Assembly (NCBI GenBank): GCA_013399895.1
Contig: VXBA01002873.1
Location: forward strand, 333,810 to 397,809
Reading direction: 5' to 3'
Source: Serilophus lunatus
Lineage: Eukaryota; Chordata; Aves; Passeriformes; Eurylaimidae
DNA: 64,000 nucleotides
The position numbers and the translations under genes were made by a program. Below, in pieces: positions 12,481 through 24,149 of this stretch (position 1 is the stretch's first letter; each line of letters begins with the position of its first letter). Below the pieces are notes generated by a model. It was not told where the DNA came from and did no database searches. It worked only from the letters and a program-made list of their open reading frames with translations.

Positions 12481-12879
12481 TTCAATGCTGCTATTAGCTG
12501 CGGCATCACTATCACTGCATGCTCAGGAACTTCAGTCATGAAGCAAGGCATAGACAGAACGAGACTAACTGTATCTAAATTACCTTCTCTGTGCTTAATT
12601 CATGCTGATGCTAAAGTTTGTTCTCTCAGGACCTTCCAAATATAGACACAAACCCCTGTTTCCTTTGGAAAGCTGAGAATGTCTTCCCTCCAGAAGGTTA
12701 GTGCTCCAGTTTATAACCTTGATATATTGTCTGGTCCTAACCTTGTTATTTAATTAAGTCTGGGCTCCAAAGTGGTGCAACTCTGAGGTGCTAACACCAT
12801 GTTCAGTGAAGATGAGGACAGTGCTCTGTTTTTTTCAAGGAAAAGTAGCAGTGTAAGAGTGAATGTTTAAATGCAATGC

Positions 12880-13070
12880 TAATTATCAACCACAGGAATT
12901 ACTTTTAGTGTTATAAAGCTTTTTATTCTTCTTTGCTTCCCATAATACAGATTCAGCTAATTTAGGTACCTACACAATTATTTTTAGCAGTGATTAATGG
13001 ATTAATCTAACCATATGGAATTAGCGTATTAGTCTCAATATGGCATCAGATGTCAGATTTTTCTGGTTTA
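12880..13070. promoter_or_regulatory. Candidate conserved noncoding element
   Basis: A block without repeats containing several TAAT-core words (gctaattatcaacc near 12877, attcagctaatttagg near 12950, gattaatggattaatc near 12992). It may be regulatory. There is no direct evidence. Confidence 0.2.
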
Positions 13071-13114
13071 GCAGTTCATAGAACTGTACTGGGGAGTGGG
13101 GAGGTTTTTCACTC

Positions 13115-13215
13115 TTCTTTTTTTGTCGTTGTTGTTGTTTTTAGTTGGTTGAGGGTTTTCCTGTTGTCATCATTATTGTTGTTGCCATCATTATTGTTTG
13201 TTTAGGGTTTGGTTT
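13115..13215. repeat. TTG/ATT simple-sequence tract
   Basis: The tract is built of repeated gttgttgtt, cattattgtt and tgtttgtttagg units in imperfect order. It is an ordinary low-complexity region 490 bases upstream of exon 3. Confidence 0.6.
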
Positions 13216-13703
13216 TTCTTCTTGCTATTTTTGGATTATGCTGCAAGCTTTACCTCTCCTGTTAGTCCCATCATACAGATTTTTCCAGGGACAGTAAGAT
13301 CCCTGTGGTAAGGCCTTTTCATGTATTGTTCCACTTTTTTTGCCATTTATAGCCCTTTAAAATGACATGAAATGGGTTAGCTGAAGGTTGCTGATATATC
13401 CAGCATTTACTATGGTTAGATAAACCTGCTTTATGTATAATGGCAAGTTGTTTCATGGGGTTTTTTAAGTGAGCAATTTGATGTTGATCAGATCTTTTAA
13501 ATGATAGAAGTGGTCCCAGTGGAGATGGATTAGTAAGCAGAGGGTAGATGAGGCAGTCAAAAGCACAAACTGCAATTTACCACATGGTCTATGCAATTTA
13601 TCACACAAACGTCTCTGACACATACATGGTATGTGTGTATCCTACAAGTTTGATTGTGTTGTGCTTATCTACTCACTTAAGATGTTAGCCAGCCTTCTTC
13701 CAG

Positions 13704-13860
13704 TATTGGAAAAAACACTAAGTTGCCCTGGGAGTTTGTGACTATTCAGTCTATAGAGTATGGTGTAATAATAAAATTTTTTAAAGCAGAAATTCTTTGT
13801 GTTGAGGATCACCAGAAAATTTTTATTAAGACACATGCTGAAAATAAGCCTCACCCTCAG
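13704..13860 (+). CDS. Exon 3 of the unidentified plus-strand gene
   Basis: The acceptor CCTTCTTCCAG ends at 13703 and the donor CAG|GTAAGA is at 13860/13861; both are good matches to consensus. After one base completing the previous codon, 52 codons stay open: IGKNTKLPWEFVTIQSIEYG, VIIKFFKAEILCVEDHQKIF, IKTHAENKPHPQ. The alternation of beta-branched and aromatic residues suggests a beta-rich folded domain, but I cannot name it. The exon ends in phase 0 and joins in frame to the 17273 exon. Of the four exons this has the best boundaries and no internal defect. Confidence 0.72.
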
Positions 13861-16800
13861 GTAAGATATGAATGGACAACAAAGAAAAACATAACCTTAA
13901 GAACCTGACACAGGTTAATTTAATCAGAAAACACTCTGTGCATGTCTACACAACCTAAAGGCAGTACTACATAGAGGTATCTGTGCTAGCTAATGTATAG
14001 AGATGTATTTTTTGTGGTCTGCAGATAACTGCATGGATATTAATGAGATTCAGTCATTTGTGCTAGAGGCAATGTTTCTCCTAGATGATTTTATTTGTTC
14101 CATATTGTTATCTAGTGCTGCATCAGAAGGGTTTAGTTTGCTGGAGTTTCTTCAAAAATTACATTGTGAAAACAGTGCAGGCATCATGCTGTGTGCACCT
14201 GATAATGTTTTTTGCCATCAGTAATTCCTACAACACTTTGTGCTATTATGAAAACACTGAAATAGAATCGATGTTTTTATAAAAAGAGCCTATTGATTAA
14301 AAAGTAACAGACATATACTATCTTTTTTTTCTTTTTTCTTTTTTTTTCTGTTGGGACTATAAATTTTATATAGGTCCTTCAAAAAATGAGAATGTTACCA
14401 GTAAAGTGTAAATAGTTACTGATTATTGCTTACATTTTAAATAAAAAATAACAAATTCTGTACATATCAAGACAACAGTGTAACCATGAAGAAAATCATG
14501 AGAATAATATAAGTTTAAGGATAGATTTTTAGTGGTCAAGTAACTTAGAAAACGATTCATAATATCTTGCTTTGTGTTAATACTGTCTGATTATTGATTG
14601 CCAATATTTGTATATGCAGTAAGGAAGAGATGCAAGTTCTAGGCTGAAAAATAGATATGATTTTCATTGTCCAAAGTTTGACCAAAAGGATACCCTAGAC
14701 AGATCAGAATGGAATAGCTTGAAAAACGCATAAATTACTGCAATTCTTTAAATACTTGAAAGTAGAGTAGACAAACAGAGGACGACTCCCAAAACCTCAA
14801 TGGAAACAGACAAAAGGATTTGTAACTTCCAACTGTGTGTATGTGAACAATAAATTATTTATCATCCCAGCTAAATTGTTAGTGAGAAATAAATTAAACA
14901 CTCCACCTTGTTCTACGTTAAAGGTCATTGCATTTCACATAGCCCTCCCTTTCATGTTGCAAACAAGGGGGAGTTGGACTTTATGACAAATTTCAAAATT
15001 CAGGTGAGTTTTTCTTTGTGAAAGTTATGAAAACTATTCATGACAGTCACCAACAGGATTCAACTCTAGGTTTCTGCAGAAGCTGGAAGATAAGATTCTT
15101 TTATAAAAGTACTTTTTATCTATAGTGCTACATCTTGAGCTGAGTGCTTTCAAACAGGGATACTAAGAAAAAGAAAACTCTGAGCAATTAAACCCTTAAA
15201 AGTCTAAGTTCCACAGCCCTCATTTGGTAACTTGGATGAATAGTAATATTAAAGTTTAGGTCTTTAATGTTTTATTTGTTTGCTCTTCCATTACTAAGCA
15301 GTCATCTTCTAAGCTAAGCCAAGTGGTCATCTTCTTATACAGTGTCAAAGGTCAGTTCTGGCTGATCCTGTAATCACCTATTCAGTTGTAACATGGTTGT
15401 TATGGGTTGTATAGCACAATCTATAGGCTTTGTTGTCCCTAGTTATTAATATTTGAGCTGCTAGTTTTGTCTGCTCTAGCTATCATTAATGCTCAAGCCA
15501 GTAGCTCCAAGTTTAACTAACTTTTTCTACAGTGGGAAGGTTAGGGAAGTTTAACCAGCATGGATGGTTGCCAATGAACTGATACTTAAGAAACCTACTA
15601 GAGTTGCCAGAGGAAGCTTGTGACATGCTATAAGTTTAATTATGTTCAATTCATTAACACAATTAGAGCTGTGAACAAATTTATTGACACAGTCAGACTC
15701 ACTTAAAAACAGCTAGTAAATCATAGATTACAGGGACTTGTTCTCCATCCTTGCATGTTGAGCATGATTCCTTGGCAAAATACATCAGTCAGTCATTTGG
15801 GAACATGGATCTGATACCAAGGGTTTGCTCTTTTCTCTGGATTAGACTAGTCACATTCCAGCAAAAACGCCTAATCACACTCTATAATGAAAAACCACCT
15901 GAAAGCAAAGATATTGATATGCTTTGATATCAAGCAATTGTGAGTGATTCCTTTGCTGGATTTACCTAATGATCAGTTTGTTGATAAAATAAGACATAGG
16001 TTTCAGGTCCAAAACTCAATCAAAATTAGAATTCTCTAACATTTTGGGGGGAACCCCTCTGAGAGCTCTAGTTTTTTCTGACCATGTGTTTGTAAGTAAA
16101 ATAAGTCAATAAAATAAGAGATTCAAGGAGGAATACATAAGAGATGTCTAAAGGGTGAAAAAAAGCTCCTTCCTGAAATTTCTGTTAGGTACTTTGGCCA
16201 CAGCACCAATCCACTCCTGAACCTGAGGCTCAGAAAAAATTTCTGCAAGGTCAGGATACTCTTTGTGAAAGTCTTTTGATGCCATTGAAACTCCAAATAC
16301 TTCCCAGCAACCTGACTGCAGTTAGACAGGATTGCTAATAAATCCCTATGGTTGTTTTCCCAGGCCCACCATGATGAGTGAACCAAGCAAACAGAAGAAA
16401 CACACGTGAAGGAATTTGGGCGGTCTTCCCTAATCTGTAGCTTGCTTGATTTCTCTGCTTTTCCTCCACCTCATAGGTTAGGAGATTTAAGGAAGTGAGC
16501 TAAGGTGGTAAGTACATCTTCACTTTTGATTGTGAGAGGAGCTTGTGTGAAGAGTCCCTTTCAATGACACGGGTTTGGAAAATAAACTTGGGTCAAGTCT
16601 GTGAAGTGCCAAGTTGTTCCTAAGGGCTGTTGAATGGTCCTAGTTTTGTAACTTACAGATGATGAAAGAACAAAGGTTGTGTGCGTATTGGTCTTTCTCT
16701 TTTATTTTCTCTAATACAGTTTTAAGGGCTCTTCCACTTGAGCTTTGAAAGCTGGAAGAGTCTCAGATAAAACGGTAAATTTCAGAGAAGTTTGCTTTAT

Positions 16801-17272
16801 CAGGCAGCTAGGAACAGCCTAACAAATCTATTTACAGTGTGTAGTGAAGTATTGTAGAGGTGAAAATCATATAAACCTTTTGCAGAACTTAAAATATTCT
16901 AATTGCCGAGATGTATATAATATATTGAAACAATTGGATCTACCTTAATTGAAGTATTTAAAAACATATGTATTGTACATACACAATTTCACAAGCAATC
17001 CATAGAGCATGAGATCTTTAAATAGCTTTTGTATAAATAATAATATGTAAAGGATAAGCTACCATGAAAATTGCTAAGAAAAATTATGACCTCTGTATTA
17101 TTAGATGAAGTACCTTACATATATGTTATGGTGTTACTTACATTCACTAAATGGTTTATTGGAAGAATGTACTTGAGGGTTATGTAACCTAATGGGTGAA
17201 TGCACAGACTTGTCACATCAGAAGACTGAAGTCAAATTTGATTTCGGCTGTTAGTGAGTTGGTTTTTGGTAG
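13861..17272 (+). other. Inferred intron 3 of the unidentified plus-strand gene
   Basis: From donor GTAAGA to the acceptor TTGGTTTTTGGTAG. It is AT-rich with pyrimidine tracts at 14320-14350. The minus strand has a 56-codon open frame at 16148-16315 (see findings) but no other exon candidate. No mobile element was recognised. Confidence 0.5.
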
Positions 17273-17434
17273 GTTCCACATCTTAATGAATCTTTCAAGC
17301 AGCAAAACTATGATGAAGTTTGGTATAATTTATCAGAATTAATCCCTCCTGCACAAGAGGAATTTAGGGAAAGTGTATCTGAGGCCATGAAAGAGATTGC
17401 AATGAAAAAGCTGAACTGGAAAGCTTCTATCTGA
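17273..17434 (+). CDS. Last exon of the unidentified plus-strand gene
   Basis: The acceptor TTTTTGGTAG ends at 17272. The frame continues in phase 0 from the previous exon: VPHLNESFKQQNYDEVWYNL, SELIPPAQEEFRESVSEAMK, EIAMKKLNWKASI, then TGA at 17432-17434. The second half (EEFRESVSEAMKEIAMKKL) should form an amphipathic helix. A canonical AATAAA follows 28 bases after the stop, as expected of a terminal exon with a short 3' UTR. The exon holds no methionine-led frame of its own long enough to be noticed, which explains why it would be missed by simple frame scans. The joined C-terminal part seen in this window is about 189 residues if the exon 2 frameshift is set aside. No family is recognised. 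Confidence 0.72.
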   Translation, partial: VPHLNESFKQQNYDEVWYNLSELIPPAQEEFRESVSEAMKEIAMKKLNWKASI

Positions 17435-17462
17435 CCAATTATGCCTTTAAGGTTACTAAGCA

Positions 17463-17468
17463 AATAAA
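17463..17468 (+). terminator. Poly(A) signal of the unidentified plus-strand gene
   Basis: AATAAA lies 28 bases downstream of the TGA stop. It is in the right place to end the transcript about 15-25 bases further on, giving a 3' UTR of only about 50-60 bases. Confidence 0.55.
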
Positions 17469-19469
17469 AAGAAATTCACCAAGTTGCTGCTATGAGCATT
17501 ATTCCACAGCCAGTAATGGACTGGTGATAACAGACGGCCCTTTTTACCATTAAGTGGAAGACTGGAGAATGTGATTATCTGTAATTACATATACATCTCC
17601 CTGTGCAGCTCCATGGAGAGAGCCCAAGCTAACCCTGGGCTAGATAGATAAAGCTATCCACTTCTCGATACATATACTCCAGTGCAGATTCATGCATCCA
17701 TTCTGGGAAGCAAAGCCACACTCTGCCCATGCCATCTCTGTTTGGCACTGCACTGCACTGGGCTTTGTGAGACAGACTCGTCTGATTTGCACCTCTATAG
17801 GAATTTCTTCTGTAGGGCTGAAATGCACCATTGTAAACCTGTGGTGACTCCAGAAACTGACTTTCCTTTTTTAAAAAAAACAACTCCTAAAAATCTAGAA
17901 AAGGTTTACATTAATAAACAAACCAAAGTTTTCAATCTGTAACCATGCTTTTCATTGTCTTAACTCTAATATTTTTCCCATTAGCTTTTTGGATTGATCT
18001 GTCAGTGCACAATAACAGAAAGTCATCGTGGATCTAGCATTGCCATAACTGTGGTATGAAACTTCCCTTTAATGATCAGGGATACAGTTCTGACCCTGGC
18101 TTCCCAAAGTCAAGCTAACCAGCCCCTTGCCTACAGCACAAGAACTGTGTCTGCTTGGAGTTTGCATCAGCAGAGTGGCTGAGACCAACTCGCATGCACA
18201 GAAGCTGATTGATGAAGCATGATGCATCCCTTAATTAAGCAGAAGCTACTAATAAAAATGAACTTACTGGATGATTTGTGTGATTCTTGCAAGGCAGCCA
18301 TATGTGCTGCTCACTGGTAGTAGGAAAGGGTGGTATGCAGCTGATGCTGGGAAACTACAAAAGAGGAAACTTGTTAAGGGAGGCAGTTTGGGTGCTGTCA
18401 CTATTCAGGGCAGTCCATAATTAATGCCCTCCTTGTTTCTGTGATAAGTTGTCCTCTCCTATCTCTCTGCACCCTTTCAGCATTAGTCCTTGCCACCGCT
18501 GCTGTTACCACCACAACTGCATCTATTTTTACTTCTTCTTTAGCTGTGACTGCAGCATTTGAGTGGGATAAAATTCCTTGAATCTGCACATCTGTTCCCT
18601 TTTCTATGAGCTATAAGCATGTGTTTGTCTCAGCAAACCTTCACAACAGTCGGGGTCCAGATGCCTCTTCCTGTGCTTGTCTACAATACTTCACTGCAGC
18701 AGCTTCCAAGGGAGCTGGAATAGGAGCACACTTCATGTGTAGGATCAGGAGGAGGCTCTTAGAAGTCCATTGGCCACCAGCAGTTGCTTTTCCTAAGTAT
18801 GCTGTTCACCTCTAAGATCCAAAGTGGTTCTAGTAAGATGGTACAACCTTGTAGAGTTGCATCACCAACTAATCTACTAAGGAACAGCCTAGAGGTCAGG
18901 ATGTTATAAAAACATGGCAACACTTTCTTGTTACTGTCCATGAACTGCAAGAATTCCTGCTGCTCAGTAGAGGTACGAGCACAGAATTTAAAGGGAGAAG
19001 TGATGTGTGACGCTTGTATCCTCAAGCTCCCCACTACTCCATATGTCTGAGAATTAAAATATTCCTTCCAGATGTGCATTCGTTTAACAGGCTGAAGAAA
19101 ACTGACTCTTTCACCTCATTTGCTTTGGGGACATGATAACATCTCCATGCGAAAAAATATTCTTTTTCTGCAATTTTCCTCAGTGAAAAACAGCAAAGAA
19201 ATCCCTTCTTCAATATATTCAGTCAACTTGTATTAAAACCAAGCTGGAAATAAGTGGCAAGAATTCTGTAGGAAAAGAACATGAATTTGCACAAAACAAC
19301 CAAGTCAAGTCTTAGAAAAGAAACAAGGCTTCGCCCTGATTCCTGACAGGAATATTGTCCATAGCACATGATACAGGCCTTTCATTCTGCAGAGCACAGC
19401 TGAGAGTGTAGCTGCAATGTTCAGTTTGAGAGAAATCTGGTCCTAATGAAAGGAAATCAAATGGTCAGA

Positions 19470-19896
19470 AGTCTAAAGGGGAACAAACTGAAACAACTTG
19501 GATTGCTAGGTCTAAAAAGAATTTAAAAAAATTAAAAAAGGGAAACATAGAAGTAATCTTTCCATCTGTAAAAGGCACCTACTAAAAAAGAAAAAAAAAG
19601 AATTAACTTTTCTCCATGTCCTTGGTCTATAGAACAAAAAATAGCAAGCTTAAACTGGAGCAACAGTGATTCAGAGTTAAACATTAGAAAAGAACTTTCA
19701 AACAACAAGGATAGTTAAACACTGGAATAGATTGCCTAGGGATGTTTTGGAATCTCTGTGATTGGAGCGTTATAAGAACAGGTTAGACAAACATCTGTCA
19801 GGAATGATTTAGGTATAGTTGATCTTGCCTTGGGGTAGGGGGATGAACTAGATGACCTCTAAAGGTTCCTTTCAGTCCTCTTTCTTATGATTCTAT
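19470..19896 (+). repeat. CR1 LINE, old 5'-truncated copy
   Basis: The plus strand shows diverged CR1 3' phrases in order: 'gtttaggtct-like ... ctggagcaacagtgattcag', 'gttaaacactggaatagatt', 'gcctagggatgttttggaat', 'aacaggttagacaaacatct', 'gaactagatgacctctaaa', and the end 'ttatgattctat'. The last words are the CR1 3' octamer region (ATGATTCT). The part before about 19600 is strongly eroded. The copy ends directly in a run of A. Confidence 0.8.
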
Positions 19897-19923
19897 AAAA
19901 AAAAAAAAAAAAAAAAAAAAAAA
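19897..19923 (+). repeat. Poly(A) run directly after a CR1 3' end
   Basis: Twenty-seven uninterrupted A residues follow the CR1 terminal word ATTCTAT. CR1 elements normally end in tandem octamers without poly(A), so the run is either expansion of an A-rich target site or part of another insertion. Confidence 0.85.
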
Positions 19924-21827
19924 GATTGCATGTAGAATCGAGTTTGGCACCTTTTAGCAAATTTCATTGTTTCTGCTTTTCTGTTGTTCGCTTTGCAGCT
20001 CAGCCATGCTGAAGATTCCAGGTTTCAACAAGAATCTTAAAAAGCTGTTTGATGCCAAATAGTGCTCTGGTTCTTTTACACTGTTACATTCAATTAGGGT
20101 TTCTAATTAATCTTCTCTGTATATCACACTATATCTAGCCATCAGTGTTAATAAAATCTTTGCTTAGTTTAAAGACTCTCTGAAAGTTTTCATTCGGAAA
20201 GTGAGACCATCTGGCCTCACTACCTCACTAGGATTAGATTCTGAGTGAAGCATACTCCATCTGTTTCTGAGATTCACGTACACTTTATACAGGAATGTGT
20301 GTTGGGGCAAGGCTAAGGAGGGATTTCATTGCAAAGATGGCTGAGATACAGTCAGATCTGTCTAGAGAATATCTGATATTCTTGAGGCAAAAAATAAGTA
20401 AATTTCCTTTTCAAAATGTTCTCTACATCTCTTTGGAGAAGGGTTATTTATTGTTTCCCACTGTGCAAGTTGAAGTCCTCCACTGAGGATATACCTCAAT
20501 CCTGAACATACGTAGCATAAAATACGGAAATCCTAATCCCTGTTTGGTAATCACATGAGTTCCCAAGAAAGATTCTTCAGCCCACCCTGGGTATTGCCGA
20601 CAAGTCCCTGACATGCTGGGAGCTATGGAACTGTGCATTCACTCATTCAGCTCTGGAACTGTACATCCATTTGTATCTCCTTAGCACCCACATATGGTGT
20701 CTGGCACCTTCCTGGCACCTTATTAAATAGTCAAATCAAATGCCTTCTTTTACTCAACAAAGTATGATTTGCAAGTGGCAATTATAGCACTGGCAACTCT
20801 TTCTCAGCTGTGGTTATAAGGTGACTTTTATAAATGGTCATACATCCCTAAGACTAGATCTTCCAATTTTCTCTCCTTTTTCTGTATTTGGAGCAACCTT
20901 GTGGTTGAAGTCCTTGCAATTTGGTTTCTGTTCCAGTCATAACAGATGCTTCCTCTAGTCTCTGCCCTCATCCTAGTACTTAAAGAAAACATAAAGTAGT
21001 TATGGGGCAGTCACACCTAATCACCTAACTGGCAACAGATGCTTACTTTAATGTTTCAGCCTCATTGCCATCTCTCTGTTCTGGTTTGGGTTGGGTGATA
21101 TTAAAAATATCCTGTGACTTACTCTCCCTATGAAATTTTGGGTCAGTCCCAGATTTCTGTCCATCACTCGGTAAAAATCAGGGGGAACACACCACTTTAT
21201 ATAGCCTTTTGATCAGAACACTTGTAAGGTTTCATTGCTGTTGAATTTAAATGCTTTTTCTGATTTGATACTGAATTGCAAACAAGTACATAGTATGTAA
21301 CAGGAATATCACTTTTCTAGACTTTTTTTATTCAAATGAGTTTTCCATAGACTATAGACTCTGTGCACAGAAAAATGACACATCCTGTTGGATTCTCATC
21401 CTTCTTGACTGAAACCCATTGAGAGAAGAGGTTTTGAACATTAAACCCACTCCATTAAAAATTGCCACGAGTATGTGGAATTCCTCCCTCTCTTTTATTA
21501 TGTCCCAGTTTTCTTGTGTAGTTTACAGAAAAACACAACAAAACAAGTAGACAAAAACAAAACAAGGAACAGAAGAGTTTTCAAAGGGAAAAGTATGACA
21601 ATTTGGCTCCTGCAGGTAAAGAACCATTAGCTATGACTTAGCTTCCTTAGCATAGCCAAGAACCTCGAGTAGATAACAGTGACTTTCATTGATACTGGCA
21701 GATTTATGTGGCCATCATTAAAAAAGAGCAAAGTGGCCTTGATCAATGTTTTCAATGGATGAGGTACATACTTGCTCTCCATCAATACCAGACATGCATC
21801 ACTACTTTTCCTGCCTGTTCTGTTCTC

Positions 21828-21848
21828 TTTTTTTTTTTTTTTTTTTTT
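21828..21848. repeat. Poly(T) run
   Basis: Twenty-one consecutive T residues on the plus strand. I found no retroposed body attached to it. Confidence 0.8.
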
Positions 21849-24149
21849 GAGAAAAGGTATAAATTATGACCAAGGGAAGACTAGATCTTTCCTTGAGGTT
21901 CCCAGCTATAGTTTTTCAATGGAACAGACAGAGGTATGCACAACAGTTTCCCCTGCTTTGCATGTAACTTTTCTGATAGGTTCTACTTTAGGTTCCTAAG
22001 TAAAGATTTGGATTATTTGGGCACCAATAGTGATATTTTATATTTGGGAAAAAAAAAACTACTTTTTTTTTTTTTGACACTTGAAAGTGTAGAGGGTATC
22101 TGTCTCAGAATCCACCACTGAGTAGCAAATACAAGCAAGATTCATTATCAGAAGGGACGTCACTATGATCACAAGGATGAATAAAATATTTTTAGCTTCT
22201 GATTACAGTTGCTAACATAGAAATAACTTTTTCTATAAAATTGGGGGTTTTTTTAAAAAAAACAGCTTTCTTGAAGTCAGCTGTCTCAAAAATTACAAAG
22301 GCTAAGAATATCCAATTTTGGAACACTTCAGCACCTCATCAAAGTAATATGACAGAGGGCTGTAAAATACACACCTTCTATCTCTGGAGACCTGAGTCCT
22401 TGGTTCCTAGCAAGTCATAGCAAGCAGCTTCAGAATAACCCAAGTAAACCACGACAGCCAGTGGGTTAGGCCCACAGCCAGGACCTTGACCAAGACTAGC
22501 TCATTTAATTTTCTGACTTATTTCCCCTCCCAGCTGGCATTTTATCTCCTCCGTCAGCTTGATGCCTCATCACAGTCCCATTCCCAATGGGTTTTCTGGC
22601 TTTTACCTTCTGATTCTCTCCCTGATCCTGCTGGTGGGGGAGTGAGCAAGCAGCTGCGTGGGGCTTGGTTCCTGGATGGGGTTAAACCTATTTTATCAGT
22701 GCACTCATGTCATCTGAATACTGTTTTAAACTAACCCTTGTCATTTTGCTTTTCAGTTATTTGTAGAGCGCTTTTACACTCCAGTCATGTTTGGATTTGC
22801 ACAAATATTCTCAAACCACTGTCATCAACTTCTCAGGGAACTGTTGGACACGATCAGGAGAACATTTCTGTGAATTTTACATCTCTCTTGTAAAGCCATT
22901 TTTTCTATTTATAAAATTTTGAGTACTTCTAAAGTCCTTTTGCCCTCTTTAATTAGTTTCTCTTGTCAGACAATATGACTCAGTTGTTTCTAAGTTTATT
23001 AGTTTAAAAATTCTGCATAGAAACTGCCAAGACTGATCCCCATAGTCCTTGCTTCTAACTTCTAGATAGCAATAGAATACTTAATATTTGAATTGATTTG
23101 CTAATTCTGTGTGACAATCTGAGTAACAGATGTATCATCTAAATGTATTCTTGCTGTGAAGAGCCAGTTTATCAACATATTTTCAGAAAACAGCATGGTC
23201 AGACTCCTTTTATCAGTGTAAAAATTGGGGCAGCTTACTAGTTCTCAAGCTCAGCAGAAGGCTAGTAGTGACTTTTTCAAGGTGAATCTTCTCTCAATCT
23301 ATCTTTATGTACACATAATGAGGAGAAAATCTGAGTCTTTCAAACTTCAGCTGTTTATATGAGCTCTTCACATTTATAATAGAATCTTGAGATTCCCCAG
23401 AAAGAAGAATTCTCAAGAATCATTAGCACAGACATTGTTGTTTTCTTTCCAAAAGGACATAAACCCTCATTTTTTAAAAAAATTATTAGTTCTGGCTAGC
23501 TGCTGGATTCTGAGAAAAATATATTAAGAACAAAATTATAACACTTAGCAAACTTTCACAAGGCTGAAACACAAGTCTTAATTTTTTCTAACTTCTTAAA
23601 TTGTCAGCAAAATTTTTTTCATCCATGTTGACAATTAGCTTTGTAAAAAAATGCCTGTACTTGCTTTGCCAATCTTTTATCTGCTCTTGAAAAAAAAAAA
23701 AGCAAAGCTCTGATGTAAGAACATATTTTCCCAGCTTGAACACCTTCAACTAGAACAGCTGTGAAAATCTTCTGCATCTGACCACTTTTACAAGTTTGTC
23801 TATATCAGTCAGATGTGTGCAGAGTGGAAATAAAAAACAGCCTACTCTGGGTAGGCTGAGAGGTGAGCATGTACTATCAAAAACTGCTGATATTTGGAGC
23901 AGTCATTATCAAAGCAGAGTCAAACAAGTGGAAGAAAATTATAGGAGACAAAAAAAAGATACTCAAAAGAGTCAGATTGTACACACATCACTGCTGGTAT
24001 CTTAGAAGATAATATTGTGGGAGAGAGTTGCAAAAATTTTAATACTCTGTGACTTCAAGCAAATTGTTAGTGTACAAACTCTCACACATACCTTTATTCA
24101 GAGCTTCTAAAAATCTCCCACAAAAGGGCTATGTTTGCACAATGTGCCT

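Larger units (their letters stand above)
7800..13703 (+). other. Inferred intron 2 of the unidentified plus-strand gene
   Basis: The stretch from the donor GTAAGG at 7800 to the acceptor TTCTTCCAG at 13703. It contains an old minus-strand CR1 fragment (about 11440-11735), scraps of ancient amniote repeats near 12290-12480, a block free of visible repeats at 8690-9080 and TTG-type simple sequence at 13115-13215. No additional exon was convincing. Confidence 0.45.

Noticed and set aside
18401..18589. Minus-strand frame rich in alanine and valine (AAVTAKEEVKIDAVVVV)
   Set aside because: It arises from a GCTGCTGTTACCACC-type simple-sequence stretch; the upstream splice site is purine-rich and no partner exon or family was found.
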